A stretch of 64,000 nt of DNA from Paraglaciecola marina (GCF_004360155.1 NZ_ML178720.1:339078-403077); one strand, 5' to 3'; shown: positions 37,449-48,051, counted from the stretch's first letter. Translations and numbers: made by a program. Notes: generated from the letters alone by a model not told the origin.

Positions 37449-37943
37449 ATGTCAAAAGTAGCCATAGTTATGGGATCAAAATCAGACTGGCCTACTATGC
37501 AACAAGCAGCATTAATGCTTGAAAGACTAGGGGTAGATTACACTGCTAAAGTAGTCTCTGCTCACCGCACACCTAATTTACTAACAGAGTTTGCAGAACA
37601 AGCAGCGGAACAAGGTTTTTCAGTAATAATTGGCGGGGCCGGTGGTGCCGCACACTTACCTGGCATGATAGCAGCCCACACTCACTTACCTGTATTCGGG
37701 GTGCCTGTACGTTCTAGCCAACTTAACGGCATAGACTCTTTGTTATCTATAGTACAGATGCCAAAAGGCGTCGCAGTAGGTACCTTAGCGATTGGTGAAG
37801 CAGGAGCGGCAAATGCCGGTCTATTAGCTGCACAAATAATAGCGTTACAAAACAAAGAAGTAGCAGAAGCTGTGAAATCATTTAGGGCAGAGCAAACTTC
37901 AACTGTGTTAGCACAAGATGAACTAACCTTACCTTCAGCATAA
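37449..37943 (+). CDS. purE: N5-carboxyaminoimidazole ribonucleotide mutase
   Basis: PurE moves the carboxyl group of N5-CAIR to C4, giving CAIR, in purine synthesis. The class I signature is seen: [11 protein letters not shown] near residues 8-18, SAHRTP near residue 39 and [11 protein letters not shown] near residue 64. At 164 residues it matches the family (E. coli PurE, 169). It is followed 19 bases later by purK, its partner. Confidence 0.96.
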   Translation: MSKVAIVMGSKSDWPTMQQAALMLERLGVDYTAKVVSAHRTPNLLTEFAEQAAEQGFSVIIGGAGGAAHLPGMIAAHTHLPVFGVPVRSSQLNGIDSLLSIVQMPKGVAVGTLAIGEAGAANAGLLAAQIIALQNKEVAEAVKSFRAEQTSTVLAQDELTLPSA

Positions 37944-37962
37944 TAAACAAGAGAGTAATAGC

Positions 37963-39102
37963 ATGAGTATATTGGTTCTTGGTTCTGGCCAGCTTGCAAG
38001 AATGATGGCCCTATCAGCCTATCCACTTGGAATAAGTGTGCAGGCTGTAGATGTTGCCGATAATAAAATTGTCGACCCAGTTACCAAACAAGTAATCAAT
38101 AATACTCTTGAACGGTTAATAGAAGAAGTAGATGCCATCACAGTTGAATTTGAGCATATACCAGAAGATTTACTCGAAATAGTACATCGCAGTGGTAAAC
38201 TGAAGCCCAGTGTAGAAGCTATTTTAACGGGTGCTGACCGAGTAAGAGAAAAAAAGCTCTTAGAAAAACTCGATATCGCAAACTGCCCGTTTAGTATTGT
38301 GACTGAAGTAAAACAGCTTGAAGACGCTGTCGAGTCTTTAGGTAATAGCTTAATTATAAAAGCCAGTCGTGATGGTTATGATGGTTATGGCCAATGGCGT
38401 TTACACGACCTTGCTGAACTGCCAAAGCTAAAGGAACAGCTATCTAAACTAGATCTTCAAAAAGTGCCTTTAGTTGTAGAAAAAATGCTCAAATTTGACC
38501 GAGAGCTCTCTCTCGTCGCGGTTCGTAACGCTGAAGGTGATATAGCCTATTATCCCCTTGCAGAGAACTTACATTACCAAGGCCAATTACATGTATCAGT
38601 GGCCCCAGCACCCCATGTAAGCAACGAATTAACTCAACAAGCACAAACTATATTCAATAAACTCGCAGAATCTCTAGATTATGTCGGTGTATTAGCCGTT
38701 GAATTTTTCCAAATTGGGCAACAACTTTTAGTTAACGAAATAGCACCAAGAGTACATAACTCAGGCCATTGGACTATGCACGGAGCAGATACTTGTCAGT
38801 TTGAGAATCACATTCGCGCGGTTAGAGGTTTACCATTAGGGTCAACAAAAGTGACATCACCTACGGCAATGATCAATATAATAGGCTGTAAAAACTTCGC
38901 TAGAGAAATGTTAAGCATTCCCGGTTGTCACATGCATTGGTATGGCAAAACACCAAGAGAAAAAAGAAAAATGGGACATTTCAACTTATGCGCAGATAAC
39001 TATCAGCAATTGGGTGCTTCAATGTTAGCACTTACAGAATATGTACCAGTTGAAAATTTTCCCATGTTAAAAGATGAAGCCCGCAGATTGATGGATATTT
39101 AA
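37963..39102 (+). CDS. purK: 5-(carboxyamino)imidazole ribonucleotide synthase
   Basis: PurK is an ATP-grasp ligase that carboxylates AIR using bicarbonate and ATP, supplying PurE. The N-terminal fold opens ILVLGSGQLARMMALSAYPLG. ATP-grasp features include IIKASRDGYDGYGQ near residue 130, and LLVNEIAPRVHNSGHWT near residue 260 carries metal-binding residues. At 379 residues it is slightly longer than E. coli PurK (355), as usual in this group. An AGAG site precedes the ATG. Confidence 0.96.
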   Translation: MSILVLGSGQLARMMALSAYPLGISVQAVDVADNKIVDPVTKQVINNTLERLIEEVDAITVEFEHIPEDLLEIVHRSGKLKPSVEAILTGADRVREKKLLEKLDIANCPFSIVTEVKQLEDAVESLGNSLIIKASRDGYDGYGQWRLHDLAELPKLKEQLSKLDLQKVPLVVEKMLKFDRELSLVAVRNAEGDIAYYPLAENLHYQGQLHVSVAPAPHVSNELTQQAQTIFNKLAESLDYVGVLAVEFFQIGQQLLVNEIAPRVHNSGHWTMHGADTCQFENHIRAVRGLPLGSTKVTSPTAMINIIGCKNFAREMLSIPGCHMHWYGKTPREKRKMGHFNLCADNYQQLGASMLALTEYVPVENFPMLKDEARRLMDI

Positions 39103-39130
39103 GCGATATAAAACTAAAGGGTTTAATTAA

Positions 39131-39158
39131 TTGACATCACTCTATTTGTGAATAGAAT
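39131..39158 (+). promoter_or_regulatory. Strong sigma-70 promoter of tRNA-Thr
   Basis: A perfect TTGACA (39131-39136) and TAGAAT (39153-39158) are 16 bases apart. A GC-rich stretch (AGCGCTCGC) follows just downstream, as in stringently controlled stable-RNA promoters. The tRNA starts about 70 bases later. Confidence 0.75.
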
Positions 39159-39228
39159 AGCGCTCGCTTTAGGGATTAGCTGTTACTAAACAACTTACCA
39201 ACAACCCTAAAGTGGTATTACTTAGTGT

Positions 39229-39304
<76 letters not shown>

Positions 39305-39519
39305 TTTTCTCCCACTAAATCTTCGAAGCAAATTGCCGAACGAAGTGAACTCCTATTTCTGAGGAGATTTAAGCGCAACCCACCAGAAAGAACAGCTATA
39401 AATTATAAGATTTACCCTAAACACATCGACTTCTTTTTCAAAAACATCAAAGTATTAAGTTCGTTTACATATGCCAAGGTTTAAATTGACCACGATCATT
39501 TTGGCCCCTTGTGGTTATA

Positions 39520-39876
39520 CTATGGCTTATTAATCATTAAATTTTCTAGCTTCTTTTTAGCATACGTCTCAGCTAACTTCTTAGCGACGCCTAATACAGT
39601 AGAAACGCTTTCCTCTTTAAATTCATTTTTTATCGTGTTCCAAACCTCTTTTTGACGAAGGTTTTCAATGAACTCATGTCCAGCCCAAGTTAATTTAACA
39701 TTTGCTATCCAAGTACTATTAATTCCAAACGTTCTTCTATCAACTAGCTTTTCTTGTATAAGAAGTACCATGTGGTTCTCTACAACACTATTATCATAGC
39801 CTTTTATCTTACTCTCAAAACTGTCAGCTTCTATTTCTAACAAAATATCCCGAATTAATTCCATATCTCTTTTCAT
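39520..39876 (-). CDS. DUF2513 family protein
   Basis: The 118-residue product starts MKRDMELIRDILLEIEAD, the hallmark opening of DUF2513. It continues with NHMVLLIQEKLVD, then LTWAGHEFIENLR near residue 64 and the helix VWNTIKNEF. The layout is that of a small winged-helix-like domain; the family is common in phages and accessory regions, with no firm function. An AGGGAG ribosome site precedes the ATG. It sits alone between tRNA-Thr and an ABC exporter, next to a palindrome-rich stretch, so it is probably accessory DNA. Confidence 0.8.
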   Translation of the reverse strand: MKRDMELIRDILLEIEADSFESKIKGYDNSVVENHMVLLIQEKLVDRRTFGINSTWIANVKLTWAGHEFIENLRQKEVWNTIKNEFKEESVSTVLGVAKKLAETYAKKKLENLMINKP

Positions 39877-40070
39877 ATAGGCTCCCTCTATTTTCTAATA
39901 AAAACATCTCTGCAAGCTCTTATTTGGAAAGCCACTGTAAGATATTTACTAGCTCCTATCTACTGCTTTTAATCTTTGTCTGCGTAGTCGATGCTTTGAT
40001 TTACCGCGACTACAGATTCCCCATCACATTATTGGCTTGTCGAATGCCAGAATATGGACATCCTGACAAA

Positions 40071-40223
40071 GCAATATTTTATTGCCGTGTCGACATAAAA
40101 GACACTAAATTTATGGAAAAGGGGGTTTGTCTATCGCACGGCTTCTTTTGCCTACTTTTCTTAGCTGTTGAAGAAAAGTAGGTTGGACGAAATGGATTTC
40201 GTTTGAAAAAAGGCAGGGATGCC
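40071..40223. repeat. Palindrome-rich intergenic element
   Basis: Four inverted repeats follow each other. GCAATA/TATTGC (40071-40085) comes first. Then a 12-bp perfect stem CCTACTTTTCTT (40151-40162) with AAGAAAAGTAGG (40171-40182), ACGAAAT/ATTTCGT (40187-40202), and GGCA/TGCC (40212-40223). The dense ordered symmetry resembles a dispersed repeat family of marine gammaproteobacteria, though no second copy is in this window. An 85-codon frame across it (39924-40181) looks non-genic. It fills most of the 369-base gap between the DUF2513 gene and the ABC exporter. Confidence 0.6.
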
Positions 40224-40245
40224 ATAAGCGAAGCCATATTCTATC

Positions 40246-41895
40246 CTAGTAACGCCTACGCCCCTTAAACCACACTCCCAACCCTGTTAATGCGATAAAG
40301 AAGGGGATTAAAAACAATATAACGATCACTTGGCGTTTTTGTTTGCTGGTTAAGTCTAGTCTTTCTACTTCTATCTTTTTTGGAGTAAGTAAGGTTTTGG
40401 CGTCTAGCTCGGCTAACCAGTTGACTAAATTGAGGCCCAGTTTGGCATTGCTGTATTGGTTAATGTAAACGTTACTTAAAAAGTCGGCGTCGGTGAATAC
40501 GATTAATCGGGTGTCTGATGGTTTGTCGTCTTGTTTTGAGTTGGCGGGGTGTTCTCCAAGCACAACGTAGGAAATGGGCACCGGGCCTGGGGTGTCGATA
40601 TTCGGATCGAATTGTATGTCTAGGTTGCGGTTGGTTTCTGCCCAGCTATTGGTGCTGGATGCGGTGGATACTATCACGGCTTGTTTTATGTTGGGTGCAC
40701 GGTTTTCTAATAAGCGTATCGAACGAGGGCGCACGTAAAAGGTGTAATCTAAGCCTTGGGTGAGTGCCTCGTGGGGCTGATAATTTTTGCTGGCTGGGCT
40801 ACCCACATCATCACCAACATGGTTGGTTAAGTCCACCACAATGTCGGGCTGAACATCTAAGCCCCATTGATTCAACAGAGTATTTAAACTGGGGTTTTGT
40901 TTTAGCTGTGCTTGACTCAACGGCTGTTCTGGGATGCTGACTAAGGTGTGTTCAATCAGAAATAAGGCGTCGCCACCTTGCTTTAGGTAATCATCAATCA
41001 GAGTGTCTTCTTCAGCCGTTAATTCAGTCTTAGGGCCAGCTATGATGAGCACATCACAATCTTCAGGGATAGACTGGCTGATACCCAACATTAAGGTGTC
41101 GCTAAGGATGTTGTTGTCGGCTAACAATTGCTTAAAGGTAGACAGCCCTGCATATTCCTCACTTGAGATTGAGTATTCACCATGCCCTGACAAAAAGTAC
41201 ACTTTTCTTGGAGGGCGAATAGCGCTAGCAATGGTATTGGTTAGACTTTGTTCCGATAAAGGGTTGAAGGTAAAATCAAGGTCTTTGCGCCTACTGCCAG
41301 ACTGAACAATCACCTTACGTTCGTCGCCATTAATGGCGTTGCCAAACTTGGCTGCATAGGCAATGCGCTCTAAAGGGTCGATGATTTCAGCGGTAATTAA
41401 GCCAGCTGAGTTTCTTGCAAATTCTTGAAGTAAATCTTGTAGGTAAGTGGGGGGCGTTCCCACGTAAAAGGTGGTTAACTTAACTTCCTTACTTAGGCTG
41501 CTAACAAAAGCAATTGTGCTGTCTGATAAGGTATGTTGCTTATCTTGTGTTACATCCCAGCGTATGCTCGAGCTACTCGCTAAATAATGGCTCACGGCGA
41601 GAAACCCTAGGCTACCTACCAATATGCAACTAACCATAGCTAACGTTTTCCAACCTCTGGGGCTGATAAAAGTATTGGCTTGTGCTGATTGTGTTTGAAT
41701 TGAATCTCGACGGACCATTACATAGGCGAGTATTAAAAATAGTACCCCACCACATATCACAAGGCCGCCAAAAAAATAGCTAAGCTGTTGTTCAATATAG
41801 ATTAGAGACAGCCCTAAAATTAGGCTTAAAAACCCTAAACCACATAAATAGGGGAGCATTGACTTAGCGTTAGTGTTGTTCGTAGACATGTTCAT
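40246..41895 (-). CDS. GldG-like ABC exporter auxiliary protein
   Basis: The 549-residue product has N-terminal transmembrane helices (about residues 15-60 and 88-108), a large periplasmic domain of the ABC-transporter auxiliary/GldG type (DVTQDKQHTLSDSTIAF near residue 130, KVYFLSGHGEY near residue 240) and a C-terminal helix (about 520-542). Homologues accompany GldA/GldF-type ABC proteins; in Bacteroidetes these are linked to gliding, in gammaproteobacteria the cargo is unknown. It is last of a three-gene unit, starting right after the permease stop. Confidence 0.83.
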   Translation of the reverse strand: MNMSTNNTNAKSMLPYLCGLGFLSLILGLSLIYIEQQLSYFFGGLVICGGVLFLILAYVMVRRDSIQTQSAQANTFISPRGWKTLAMVSCILVGSLGFLAVSHYLASSSSIRWDVTQDKQHTLSDSTIAFVSSLSKEVKLTTFYVGTPPTYLQDLLQEFARNSAGLITAEIIDPLERIAYAAKFGNAINGDERKVIVQSGSRRKDLDFTFNPLSEQSLTNTIASAIRPPRKVYFLSGHGEYSISSEEYAGLSTFKQLLADNNILSDTLMLGISQSIPEDCDVLIIAGPKTELTAEEDTLIDDYLKQGGDALFLIEHTLVSIPEQPLSQAQLKQNPSLNTLLNQWGLDVQPDIVVDLTNHVGDDVGSPASKNYQPHEALTQGLDYTFYVRPRSIRLLENRAPNIKQAVIVSTASSTNSWAETNRNLDIQFDPNIDTPGPVPISYVVLGEHPANSKQDDKPSDTRLIVFTDADFLSNVYINQYSNAKLGLNLVNWLAELDAKTLLTPKKIEVERLDLTSKQKRQVIVILFLIPFFIALTGLGVWFKGRRRY

Positions 41896-42606
41896 TTATT
41901 GCCACAACTTATTATTGGTACTGAACCGTGTGAGCACCAAACAAAGCACAATACCGCTAAGGTAATAGACAAGATCACTTGGCGTAATGATACCCACGGC
42001 AAAGTTTTCTAAATGGGTACGTGTGCTGAGTTGTGTGAAAAAGTCAGCCATGGGGCCTGTAAAATAGGGTGCGAAGCTAGTTGAAAAATACAATGAGAAT
42101 AAGATCACATAAGACACCATAGCGGCAATGATTTGATTAGAGGTCCAGGATGAAACAAGTAAGCCTATGGCAATAAAGAAAGCCCCTTCTAACCAAATGC
42201 CTGCATACCCAGACAAAATACTGGGTAGGTCAGGCGCACCAAAATATTCAATAATCATGTAATAGGTCAGGGTTAACCCAATCAAGATTGAGTAGAAAGT
42301 TAACATGCTGAGATACTTACCCATGACAATCATAGTGTGCGTTAAAGGGGCAGTGAGTAAAAACTCCATGGTGCCGTTTGCCTTTTCCTCTGAGAACAAT
42401 CTCATGGTTAGCAGCGGTATTAAAAATACAAACATAAACTCCATGAGTTGAAAAATATCTCGTAATGCCACCTCACGGTTTTGCTCAACGATGAGATAAA
42501 AGAAAACGTTAAATAAAGACACGGTTGCGATGAGAATAATGTAAGCAATGGGCGAGCTAAAATAACTATATAGCTCTTTTTTTGTTAGTGCGATTATTTT
42601 ATTCAT
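41896..42606 (-). CDS. ABC-2 type permease (GldF-like)
   Basis: The 236-residue product has six hydrophobic segments, beginning KELYSYFSSPIAYIILI and including the MRLFSEEKANGTMEFLLTAP segment near residue 75 that is typical of ABC-2 permeases. It forms the membrane channel for the ATPase encoded upstream. Its start overlaps the ATPase gene by 8 bases, and the auxiliary gene follows its stop directly. Substrate unknown. Confidence 0.86.
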   Translation of the reverse strand: MNKIIALTKKELYSYFSSPIAYIILIATVSLFNVFFYLIVEQNREVALRDIFQLMEFMFVFLIPLLTMRLFSEEKANGTMEFLLTAPLTHTMIVMGKYLSMLTFYSILIGLTLTYYMIIEYFGAPDLPSILSGYAGIWLEGAFFIAIGLLVSSWTSNQIIAAMVSYVILFSLYFSTSFAPYFTGPMADFFTQLSTRTHLENFAVGIITPSDLVYYLSGIVLCLVLTRFSTNNKLWQ

Positions 42607-43360
42607 CGCCTGCTCGCAAAGGCTGGGTCAGGTGTTCTTGGTGATGACTGATAAACACTTGGTCTAGGGTTAGTGGCTGCGATTGCGCTGGGTCTTTACT
42701 CTTCAACACCTCATCTAAGCTGCTATCTAGCACCAGTCGGCCTGACTTAATCATCAATACCCGCTGGGCAATTTGTTCAATTTCAATCAAGGTATGAGAG
42801 CTTAACAGGACTGTTCTTTGATTCCTTTGATTCTTGATTAAACTCAGTACTTCTTTAATTTGCATTGGGTCTAGGCCGCTAGTAGGCTCATCTAATATCA
42901 ACAATTTGGGTTCATGAATAATGGCTTGGGCAATACCAACACGTTGTCTATAGCCTTTAGATAAGGTCGCTATCTTCTTATGTTTGGCGTGATCCAAATG
43001 GCATTCTTCCAATACCTTAGCTACTTGTAATCGGCGCCGATTGCTTTGAACATCTTTTATTTCAGCGGCAAACTTAAGGTACTGTTGCACTGTCATATCA
43101 TCGTAAAGGGGGGGCTTTTCTGGCAAATACCCAACCTTTTTGCGGACCTTTAAAGATTGTTTTGAAACATCATCGCCATCAATTATCACCTCGCCAGAAG
43201 AGGCTGCTAGAAAGGAAGTGAGAATACGCATCAGGGTGGTTTTCCCCGCACCATTTTTACCTAATACCCCTACGATATCGCCACTGTTAATTTCAAAACA
43301 AATGTCATCCACAGCTCTGAATGAGCCAAAATTTTTAGTGATATGCCTAGCAATAAGCAT
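42599..43360 (-). CDS. ABC transporter ATP-binding protein (GldA-like)
   Basis: The 253-residue ATPase has Walker A GKNGAGKTT near residue 35, a Q-loop, the signature LSKGYRQRVGIAQAI near residue 135, Walker B LLILDEPTSGLDP and a switch His in SSHTL. It powers the exporter made with the two downstream genes. It is the first gene of the unit; the promoter should lie in the 43361-43719 gap. Confidence 0.93.
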   Translation of the reverse strand: MLIARHITKNFGSFRAVDDICFEINSGDIVGVLGKNGAGKTTLMRILTSFLAASSGEVIIDGDDVSKQSLKVRKKVGYLPEKPPLYDDMTVQQYLKFAAEIKDVQSNRRRLQVAKVLEECHLDHAKHKKIATLSKGYRQRVGIAQAIIHEPKLLILDEPTSGLDPMQIKEVLSLIKNQRNQRTVLLSSHTLIEIEQIAQRVLMIKSGRLVLDSSLDEVLKSKDPAQSQPLTLDQVFISHHQEHLTQPLRAGDE

Positions 43361-43719
43361 GGACGGTAACCCTTGTTGTTATTTCAAGATTCATGTTCAG
43401 ATAACCAAGTAGTACCAAGGCGAAAAGCCGGCACTAAAACGTGGACACCGAAAATGGGTTTAAGTCACAAAATCGATAAATAAAATATTTGCTTACCCAA
43501 ATGGGTTAGGAAGAAATAAGAATAGGCTGGGTATAATAGCACCATTCATATTTGCTGATACTTTTATATTTAGGTGTTTGACCTAGTATTAGAAGCAGTA
43601 AAAAACAGAACTAACCAAAGCTTAACCCGGCCCCTTAAAACTAGCCTGAAAGGAGTTTCAGCGGCTTATTCAAAAACCGCTGAATACATTTAGAGTTTAT
43701 CTATTAGCATTGGCTAAAG
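43361..43719. other. 359-base gap between the ABC exporter and prmA
   Basis: No gene is visible. An inverted repeat TTCAGCGG (43657-43664) / CCGCTGAA (43677-43684) with a 12-base loop lies just beyond the prmA stop on the minus strand and is a candidate prmA 3' structure. The rest should contain the exporter promoter. Confidence 0.5.
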
Positions 43720-44598
43720 TTATTTTTTCACACCAGATACTCTAGCCCACTCTCCATCTATAGCTATGGGCTCCATATCGAAGTCTTGGCTATATAGGTC
43801 ATTTATTTCTTTTGCTTGATTCTCTAAGATTCCAGACAGAACTAACTTGCCTCCCGGCTTACAGTAGGCACTAATGACCTCCCTAAGCTCTCTAAGCGGC
43901 CCTGCTAAGATGTTAGCTAAGACAATATCGGCCAATAACTCAGGTTGGCTCTCAGGTAAATACAGCTCTATTTTGTCACCTACCTCATTACGGTTAGCAT
44001 TATCTTGACTGGCTAATAAAGCTTGAGGATCTATATCTATACCTATGACTCTTTTTGCGCCTAACTTAAGGGCTGCAATACCCAAAATACCTGAGCCACA
44101 ACCAAAGTCGACAACTATAGATTGTGACAGTTCTAAACCATCTAACCATTTTAAACACAAACTAGTAGTAGGATGGGTACCCGTACCAAATGCTAACCCT
44201 GGATCTAGCATAACATTAACAGCTGTTGGGTCTGGTACATCACGCCAACTTGGGCAAATCCATAAGCGTTCTCCAAACTGCATGGGATGGAAGTTCTCCA
44301 TCCACTCCCTTTCCCAATCTTTATCTTCTAGTTGGTCAAGCTTATGGTTAAACCCCTTACCTAATATTTTAGATTTCTCAAGCTGATTGATAACCCGCTG
44401 CATATCATGTTCAGCGTCATATAAGCCTACAACCTGAGTGTCAGGCCAAAGGAGTACTTCGCCAGGCTTTGGTTCGTACATGGGTGTATCTTTAGCATCT
44501 ACAAAGGTGACAGCTTGTGCACCATTGGCAGACAGCATTTCCCCAATTTGTTCCGCATATTCAGCTTGATGATTTATTTTTAGTTGGATCCAAGGCAT
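43720..44598 (-). CDS. prmA: Ribosomal protein L11 methyltransferase
   Basis: PrmA trimethylates ribosomal protein L11 with AdoMet. The start MPWIQLKI at 44598 matches the family N-terminus and gives 292 residues (E. coli 293); a longer frame to 44667 adds 23 unlike residues. The N-terminal substrate-binding domain is followed by the AdoMet motif [19 protein letters not shown] near residue 165. The catalytic-region [12 protein letters not shown] is near residue 225. No nearby gene is coupled to it. Confidence 0.94.
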   Translation of the reverse strand: MPWIQLKINHQAEYAEQIGEMLSANGAQAVTFVDAKDTPMYEPKPGEVLLWPDTQVVGLYDAEHDMQRVINQLEKSKILGKGFNHKLDQLEDKDWEREWMENFHPMQFGERLWICPSWRDVPDPTAVNVMLDPGLAFGTGTHPTTSLCLKWLDGLELSQSIVVDFGCGSGILGIAALKLGAKRVIGIDIDPQALLASQDNANRNEVGDKIELYLPESQPELLADIVLANILAGPLRELREVISAYCKPGGKLVLSGILENQAKEINDLYSQDFDMEPIAIDGEWARVSGVKK

Positions 44599-44799
44599 GG
44601 TAGAAGTCTTCAAAATGTATTTACTTTTTAGTATACCATTAGTCTGTTCACCTATTATAAATAGCAATCAAGCTTATAAATTTTTCGCTTCTTTTTAAGA
44701 GGTAAATTAAGTGCTCAATATTTATACAACTATAGTTTAATACGCATGTTTACCAGACCCTGCTACCATTAAATGTAAAGTTATAAAGAGGTCAAACTC

Positions 44800-46110
44800 A
44801 TGTGGTTAACTAGTAAAAATCTTGAATTAGAAAATAAATTACTTCAAAAGGACGCTGAATTAAGCTCACGAAACTCAATGTTCAAAGCTCTTTCAGCTTC
44901 CATGGCAATGATTGAGTTTACGCCTGACGGACACATTCTTACCGCGAATCAAAACTTCGTAAATACGATGAAGTACCCTCTAGAAAAAATTATAGGTAAG
45001 CACCATAAAATGTTTTGTAAGTCGGAGCTTGTCAATTCTGATAAGTATAAAGAATTCTGGCAAAGGTTGGAAAAAGGAGAGGCCTTTAATGGTGAGTTTG
45101 AACGTCTCACCCAATCAGGAGAAAGTATATATTTAGCTGCCAGTTATTGCCCAATTATCAACGAATTAGGAAATGTTGAAAAAGTTATTAAAATTGCATC
45201 AGATGTAACTGAAACTGTTAATTCTATGCGGGAGTTGAAGAGCATGGTTGACTCAGTTTCACGCTCAATGGCAGTAATAGAGTTCAACCTCGACGGCACA
45301 ATTATTAAATGCAATAACAATTTTTCTGCCTCAACAGGGTATACAGAGCAAGAGATAATCGGAAAACATCATAGTATATTTTGCAACCCGGAATACGCTA
45401 GATCTAGCCAATATAAAGATATGTGGGTACAGTTGAATCAAGGGCAATTTTTGTCAGGAAAATTTGAACGGGTAGACAAACACAACCAACCTCTTTGGTT
45501 ACAGGCAACTTATAACCCCATGTTCGATTCTGATAATAAAGTTTTTAAGGTTGTTAAGTTTGCAAATAACATAACAGAAACCGTGACCTCCTCTTCAAAA
45601 TCCACTCAAATGGCTTATGAATCTTTAACAAATACTGATGAAGTGTCTCTAAAAGGGTTAGAAATCGTCAATGACGCGATACAAGCAATGTCGAAAGTAT
45701 CTAACGGTTTAGAATCTGCAGCCCAAAGTATCCAATCATTAAGCAACCAGTCTGACCAGATTAGTGAGATAGTGAATACAATTACTGCAATTGCAGACCA
45801 AACCAACCTACTAGCACTAAATGCAGCTATAGAAGCAGCGAGAGCAGGAGAACAAGGCAGAGGGTTTGCTGTTGTTGCCGATGAAGTGAGGCAACTAGCC
45901 GCCCGTACGAGTAAATCTACAGCTGAAATAGATGGAGTTGTGAAAGAGAATAATACGCTCGCATCAGATGCGGTAAAGTCAATGGAGGCAGTCGTTGAAA
46001 ATTCTAAATCTGGAATAGAGTTAGTAGAACAAACTGGTGCAGCAATTGATGAAATTAGCAGCAATACCAAAGAAATCCTGAAAGAAATACAATCACAATT
46101 AACCAATTAG
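44800..46110 (+). CDS. Soluble PAS-PAS chemoreceptor (BdlA-like)
   Basis: No membrane segment is seen. Two PAS domains (about residues 25-135 and 147-257) share the repeated form 'IIGKHH..FC' and 'G.F.GEFER', so they arose by internal duplication. A short methyl-accepting signalling hairpin follows (about 270-436) with the tip [29 protein letters not shown]. This is the layout of Pseudomonas BdlA, a redox/c-di-GMP-linked biofilm dispersal protein. The receptor's C-terminal helix is short, but a terminator follows closely, so it is probably complete. With three c-di-GMP proteins in the same window, a link to that signal is plausible but not shown. Confidence 0.85.
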   Translation: MWLTSKNLELENKLLQKDAELSSRNSMFKALSASMAMIEFTPDGHILTANQNFVNTMKYPLEKIIGKHHKMFCKSELVNSDKYKEFWQRLEKGEAFNGEFERLTQSGESIYLAASYCPIINELGNVEKVIKIASDVTETVNSMRELKSMVDSVSRSMAVIEFNLDGTIIKCNNNFSASTGYTEQEIIGKHHSIFCNPEYARSSQYKDMWVQLNQGQFLSGKFERVDKHNQPLWLQATYNPMFDSDNKVFKVVKFANNITETVTSSSKSTQMAYESLTNTDEVSLKGLEIVNDAIQAMSKVSNGLESAAQSIQSLSNQSDQISEIVNTITAIADQTNLLALNAAIEAARAGEQGRGFAVVADEVRQLAARTSKSTAEIDGVVKENNTLASDAVKSMEAVVENSKSGIELVEQTGAAIDEISSNTKEILKEIQSQLTN

Positions 46111-46137
46111 TTGAAATTAATAGTAATTTTCACCTAT

Positions 46138-46165
46138 AAAAATGGGGCTATAAAGCCCCATTTTT
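46138..46165. terminator. Bidirectional terminator (chemoreceptor / accC)
   Basis: A perfect 11-bp stem (46138-46148 with 46155-46165), a 6-base loop, A5 on one side and T5 on the other. It lies between convergent genes. Confidence 0.9.
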
Positions 46166-46186
46166 CACATCAAGAAAGCTTGTAGG

Positions 46187-47536
46187 CTAGTGCCCACCCA
46201 TACCTAGTTTTTTCTCTAGGTAATGAATATTTGCACCACCAGCAGCAAAATGTTCATCAGCCATAATGCTCTTTTGCAACTCGATATTGGTTTTAATTCC
46301 ACCAATAACTAGCTCATCTAATGCTAAACGCATTCTAGCAATAGCCACTTCACGAGTTTCACCATATGTGATTAGCTTACCTATCATAGAATCATAATAT
46401 GGCGGTACGCTATATCCGGCATAAATGTGAGAATCCCAACGTATACCTAGGCCACCCGGCGGGTGAAACTTGGTAATTTTACCTGGGCTAGGAATAAAGG
46501 TTTCAGAATCTTCTGCATTTATTCTGCATTCAATTGCATGGCCTTTTACGTCAATTTGATCTTGAGTAATAGTTAATTTTTGACCAGAAGCAACGCGTAA
46601 TTGTTCTTTAATCAAATCTATACCTGTGATCATTTCAGATACAGGGTGCTCTACTTGGATTCGAGTATTCATTTCAATGAAATAAAATTCTCCATTCTCA
46701 AAAAGAAACTCGAATGTGCCCGCACCACGATAATTAATATCAATACAAGCTTGGCAGCATCTAGCACCAATAGCTGCACGCATTTCAGGAGTAATACCTG
46801 GAGCTGGCGCTTCTTCTACAACTTTTTGGTGACGACGTTGCATGGAGCAATCTCGCTCACCTAAATGAATCGCGCTACCTTGACCGTCAGCTAATACTTG
46901 AATTTCTACATGGCGGGGGTTTTCTAAAAACTTCTCCATATACACAACATCATTATTAAATGCTGCACCGGCTTCGCTCTTCGTCATCTCGATTGAAGAA
47001 ATAAGCTCTTCTTCATTGCGCACTACGCGCATACCGCGACCACCGCCACCACCAGCAGCTTTAACAATAATCGGGTAACCAATGCCTTGAGCAAGCTCTT
47101 TATTACGAGCGTCGTTAGTTCCTAGAGGGCCATCTGAACCTGGTACACATGGCACACCTGCCGCCTTCATTGATTTAATTGCGGACACTTTGTCGCCCAT
47201 TAAATTAATAGTGTCTGCTTTAGGGCCAATAAATATAAAGCCGCTTCTTTCAACCGCTTCAGCGAAATCTGCGTTTTCAGCTAAAAAACCATAACCTGGA
47301 TGAATAGCTTCTGCATCTGTCACTTCAGCAGCGGCAATTATACGGGGAATATTTAAATAACTTTCGGTTGCAGATGCTTTACCAATACATATGGTTTCAT
47401 CTGCTAACAATACATGTTTTAGAGACTCGTCAGCCGTTGAATGAACCGCGACAGTTTTAATGCCCAACTCTTTACAGGCGCGCAAAATTCGTAAAGCGAT
47501 TTCACCACGGTTTGCAATAAGGACTTTATTTAACAT
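46187..47536 (-). CDS. accC: Acetyl-CoA carboxylase, biotin carboxylase subunit
   Basis: AccC carboxylates the biotin of AccB with ATP and bicarbonate, the first step of fatty-acid synthesis. The ATG at 47536 gives [18 protein letters not shown] and 449 residues, the same as E. coli; the longer frame uses a TTG with no good ribosome site, while AAAGG lies 9 bases before 47536. The ATP-grasp glycine loop [11 protein letters not shown] and the [12 protein letters not shown] active site are present. It starts 13 bases after accB. Confidence 0.97.
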   Translation of the reverse strand: MLNKVLIANRGEIALRILRACKELGIKTVAVHSTADESLKHVLLADETICIGKASATESYLNIPRIIAAAEVTDAEAIHPGYGFLAENADFAEAVERSGFIFIGPKADTINLMGDKVSAIKSMKAAGVPCVPGSDGPLGTNDARNKELAQGIGYPIIVKAAGGGGGRGMRVVRNEEELISSIEMTKSEAGAAFNNDVVYMEKFLENPRHVEIQVLADGQGSAIHLGERDCSMQRRHQKVVEEAPAPGITPEMRAAIGARCCQACIDINYRGAGTFEFLFENGEFYFIEMNTRIQVEHPVSEMITGIDLIKEQLRVASGQKLTITQDQIDVKGHAIECRINAEDSETFIPSPGKITKFHPPGGLGIRWDSHIYAGYSVPPYYDSMIGKLITYGETREVAIARMRLALDELVIGGIKTNIELQKSIMADEHFAAGGANIHYLEKKLGMGGH

Positions 47537-47549
47537 CGTCATTAACCTT

Positions 47550-48005
47550 TTATTCAATCACAAACATAGGTTGATCGAACTCTACGGGCTCTTGGTTTTC
47601 AACTAGAATTTGCTTAACAACACCAGCCTTATCAGATTCAATCTGGTTCATCATTTTCATTGCTTCGATGATACAAAGCGTATCACCCACATTTACTTTT
47701 TGACCCACTTCAACAAATGCACTTGCAGTTGGAGAAGATGAGCGATAGAAAGTCCCTACCATAGGTGAACATACAGTATGCCCACTTATAGCTGCGGCAG
47801 CTTCTGGAGCAGAAGCAGGTGCTGGAGCGGCTGCAACAGGAGCAGGAGCTGCAACTTGAGGAGCTGGCGCATATTGAATAGGTGCAGCGGCAACACTACT
47901 ACCAACTTGAATTCTTACAGACTCTTCACCTTCTGTGATTTCTAACTCAGATATTCCTGACTCTTCAACCAGTTCAATCAATTTTTTAATTTTGCGTATA
48001 TCCAT
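47550..48005 (-). CDS. accB: Biotin carboxyl carrier protein of acetyl-CoA carboxylase
   Basis: The 151-residue product has an N-terminal helix ([16 protein letters not shown]), an Ala/Pro-rich linker (about residues 38-72) and a biotinyl domain with EAMKMMN, the biotin-accepting Lys being residue 117. It carries carboxyl groups from AccC to the carboxyltransferase. It is upstream of accC with aroQ upstream of it, the standard aroQ-accB-accC order. Confidence 0.97.
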   Translation of the reverse strand: MDIRKIKKLIELVEESGISELEITEGEESVRIQVGSSVAAAPIQYAPAPQVAAPAPVAAAPAPASAPEAAAAISGHTVCSPMVGTFYRSSSPTASAFVEVGQKVNVGDTLCIIEAMKMMNQIESDKAGVVKQILVENQEPVEFDQPMFVIE

Positions 48006-48051
48006 TTTTCTCTCTCTAATAGACTGGCAAACCCATAAATTGGGTGTGCAA

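Noticed and set aside
39924..40181. 85-codon frame upstream of the ABC exporter
   Set aside because: Its codons run through the inverted repeats, composition is not protein-like, and it lacks a ribosome site.
45600..46110. Frameshift-truncated chemoreceptor
   Set aside because: The C-terminal arm is short, but a strong terminator lies 28 bases after the stop and no continuation exists in other frames.
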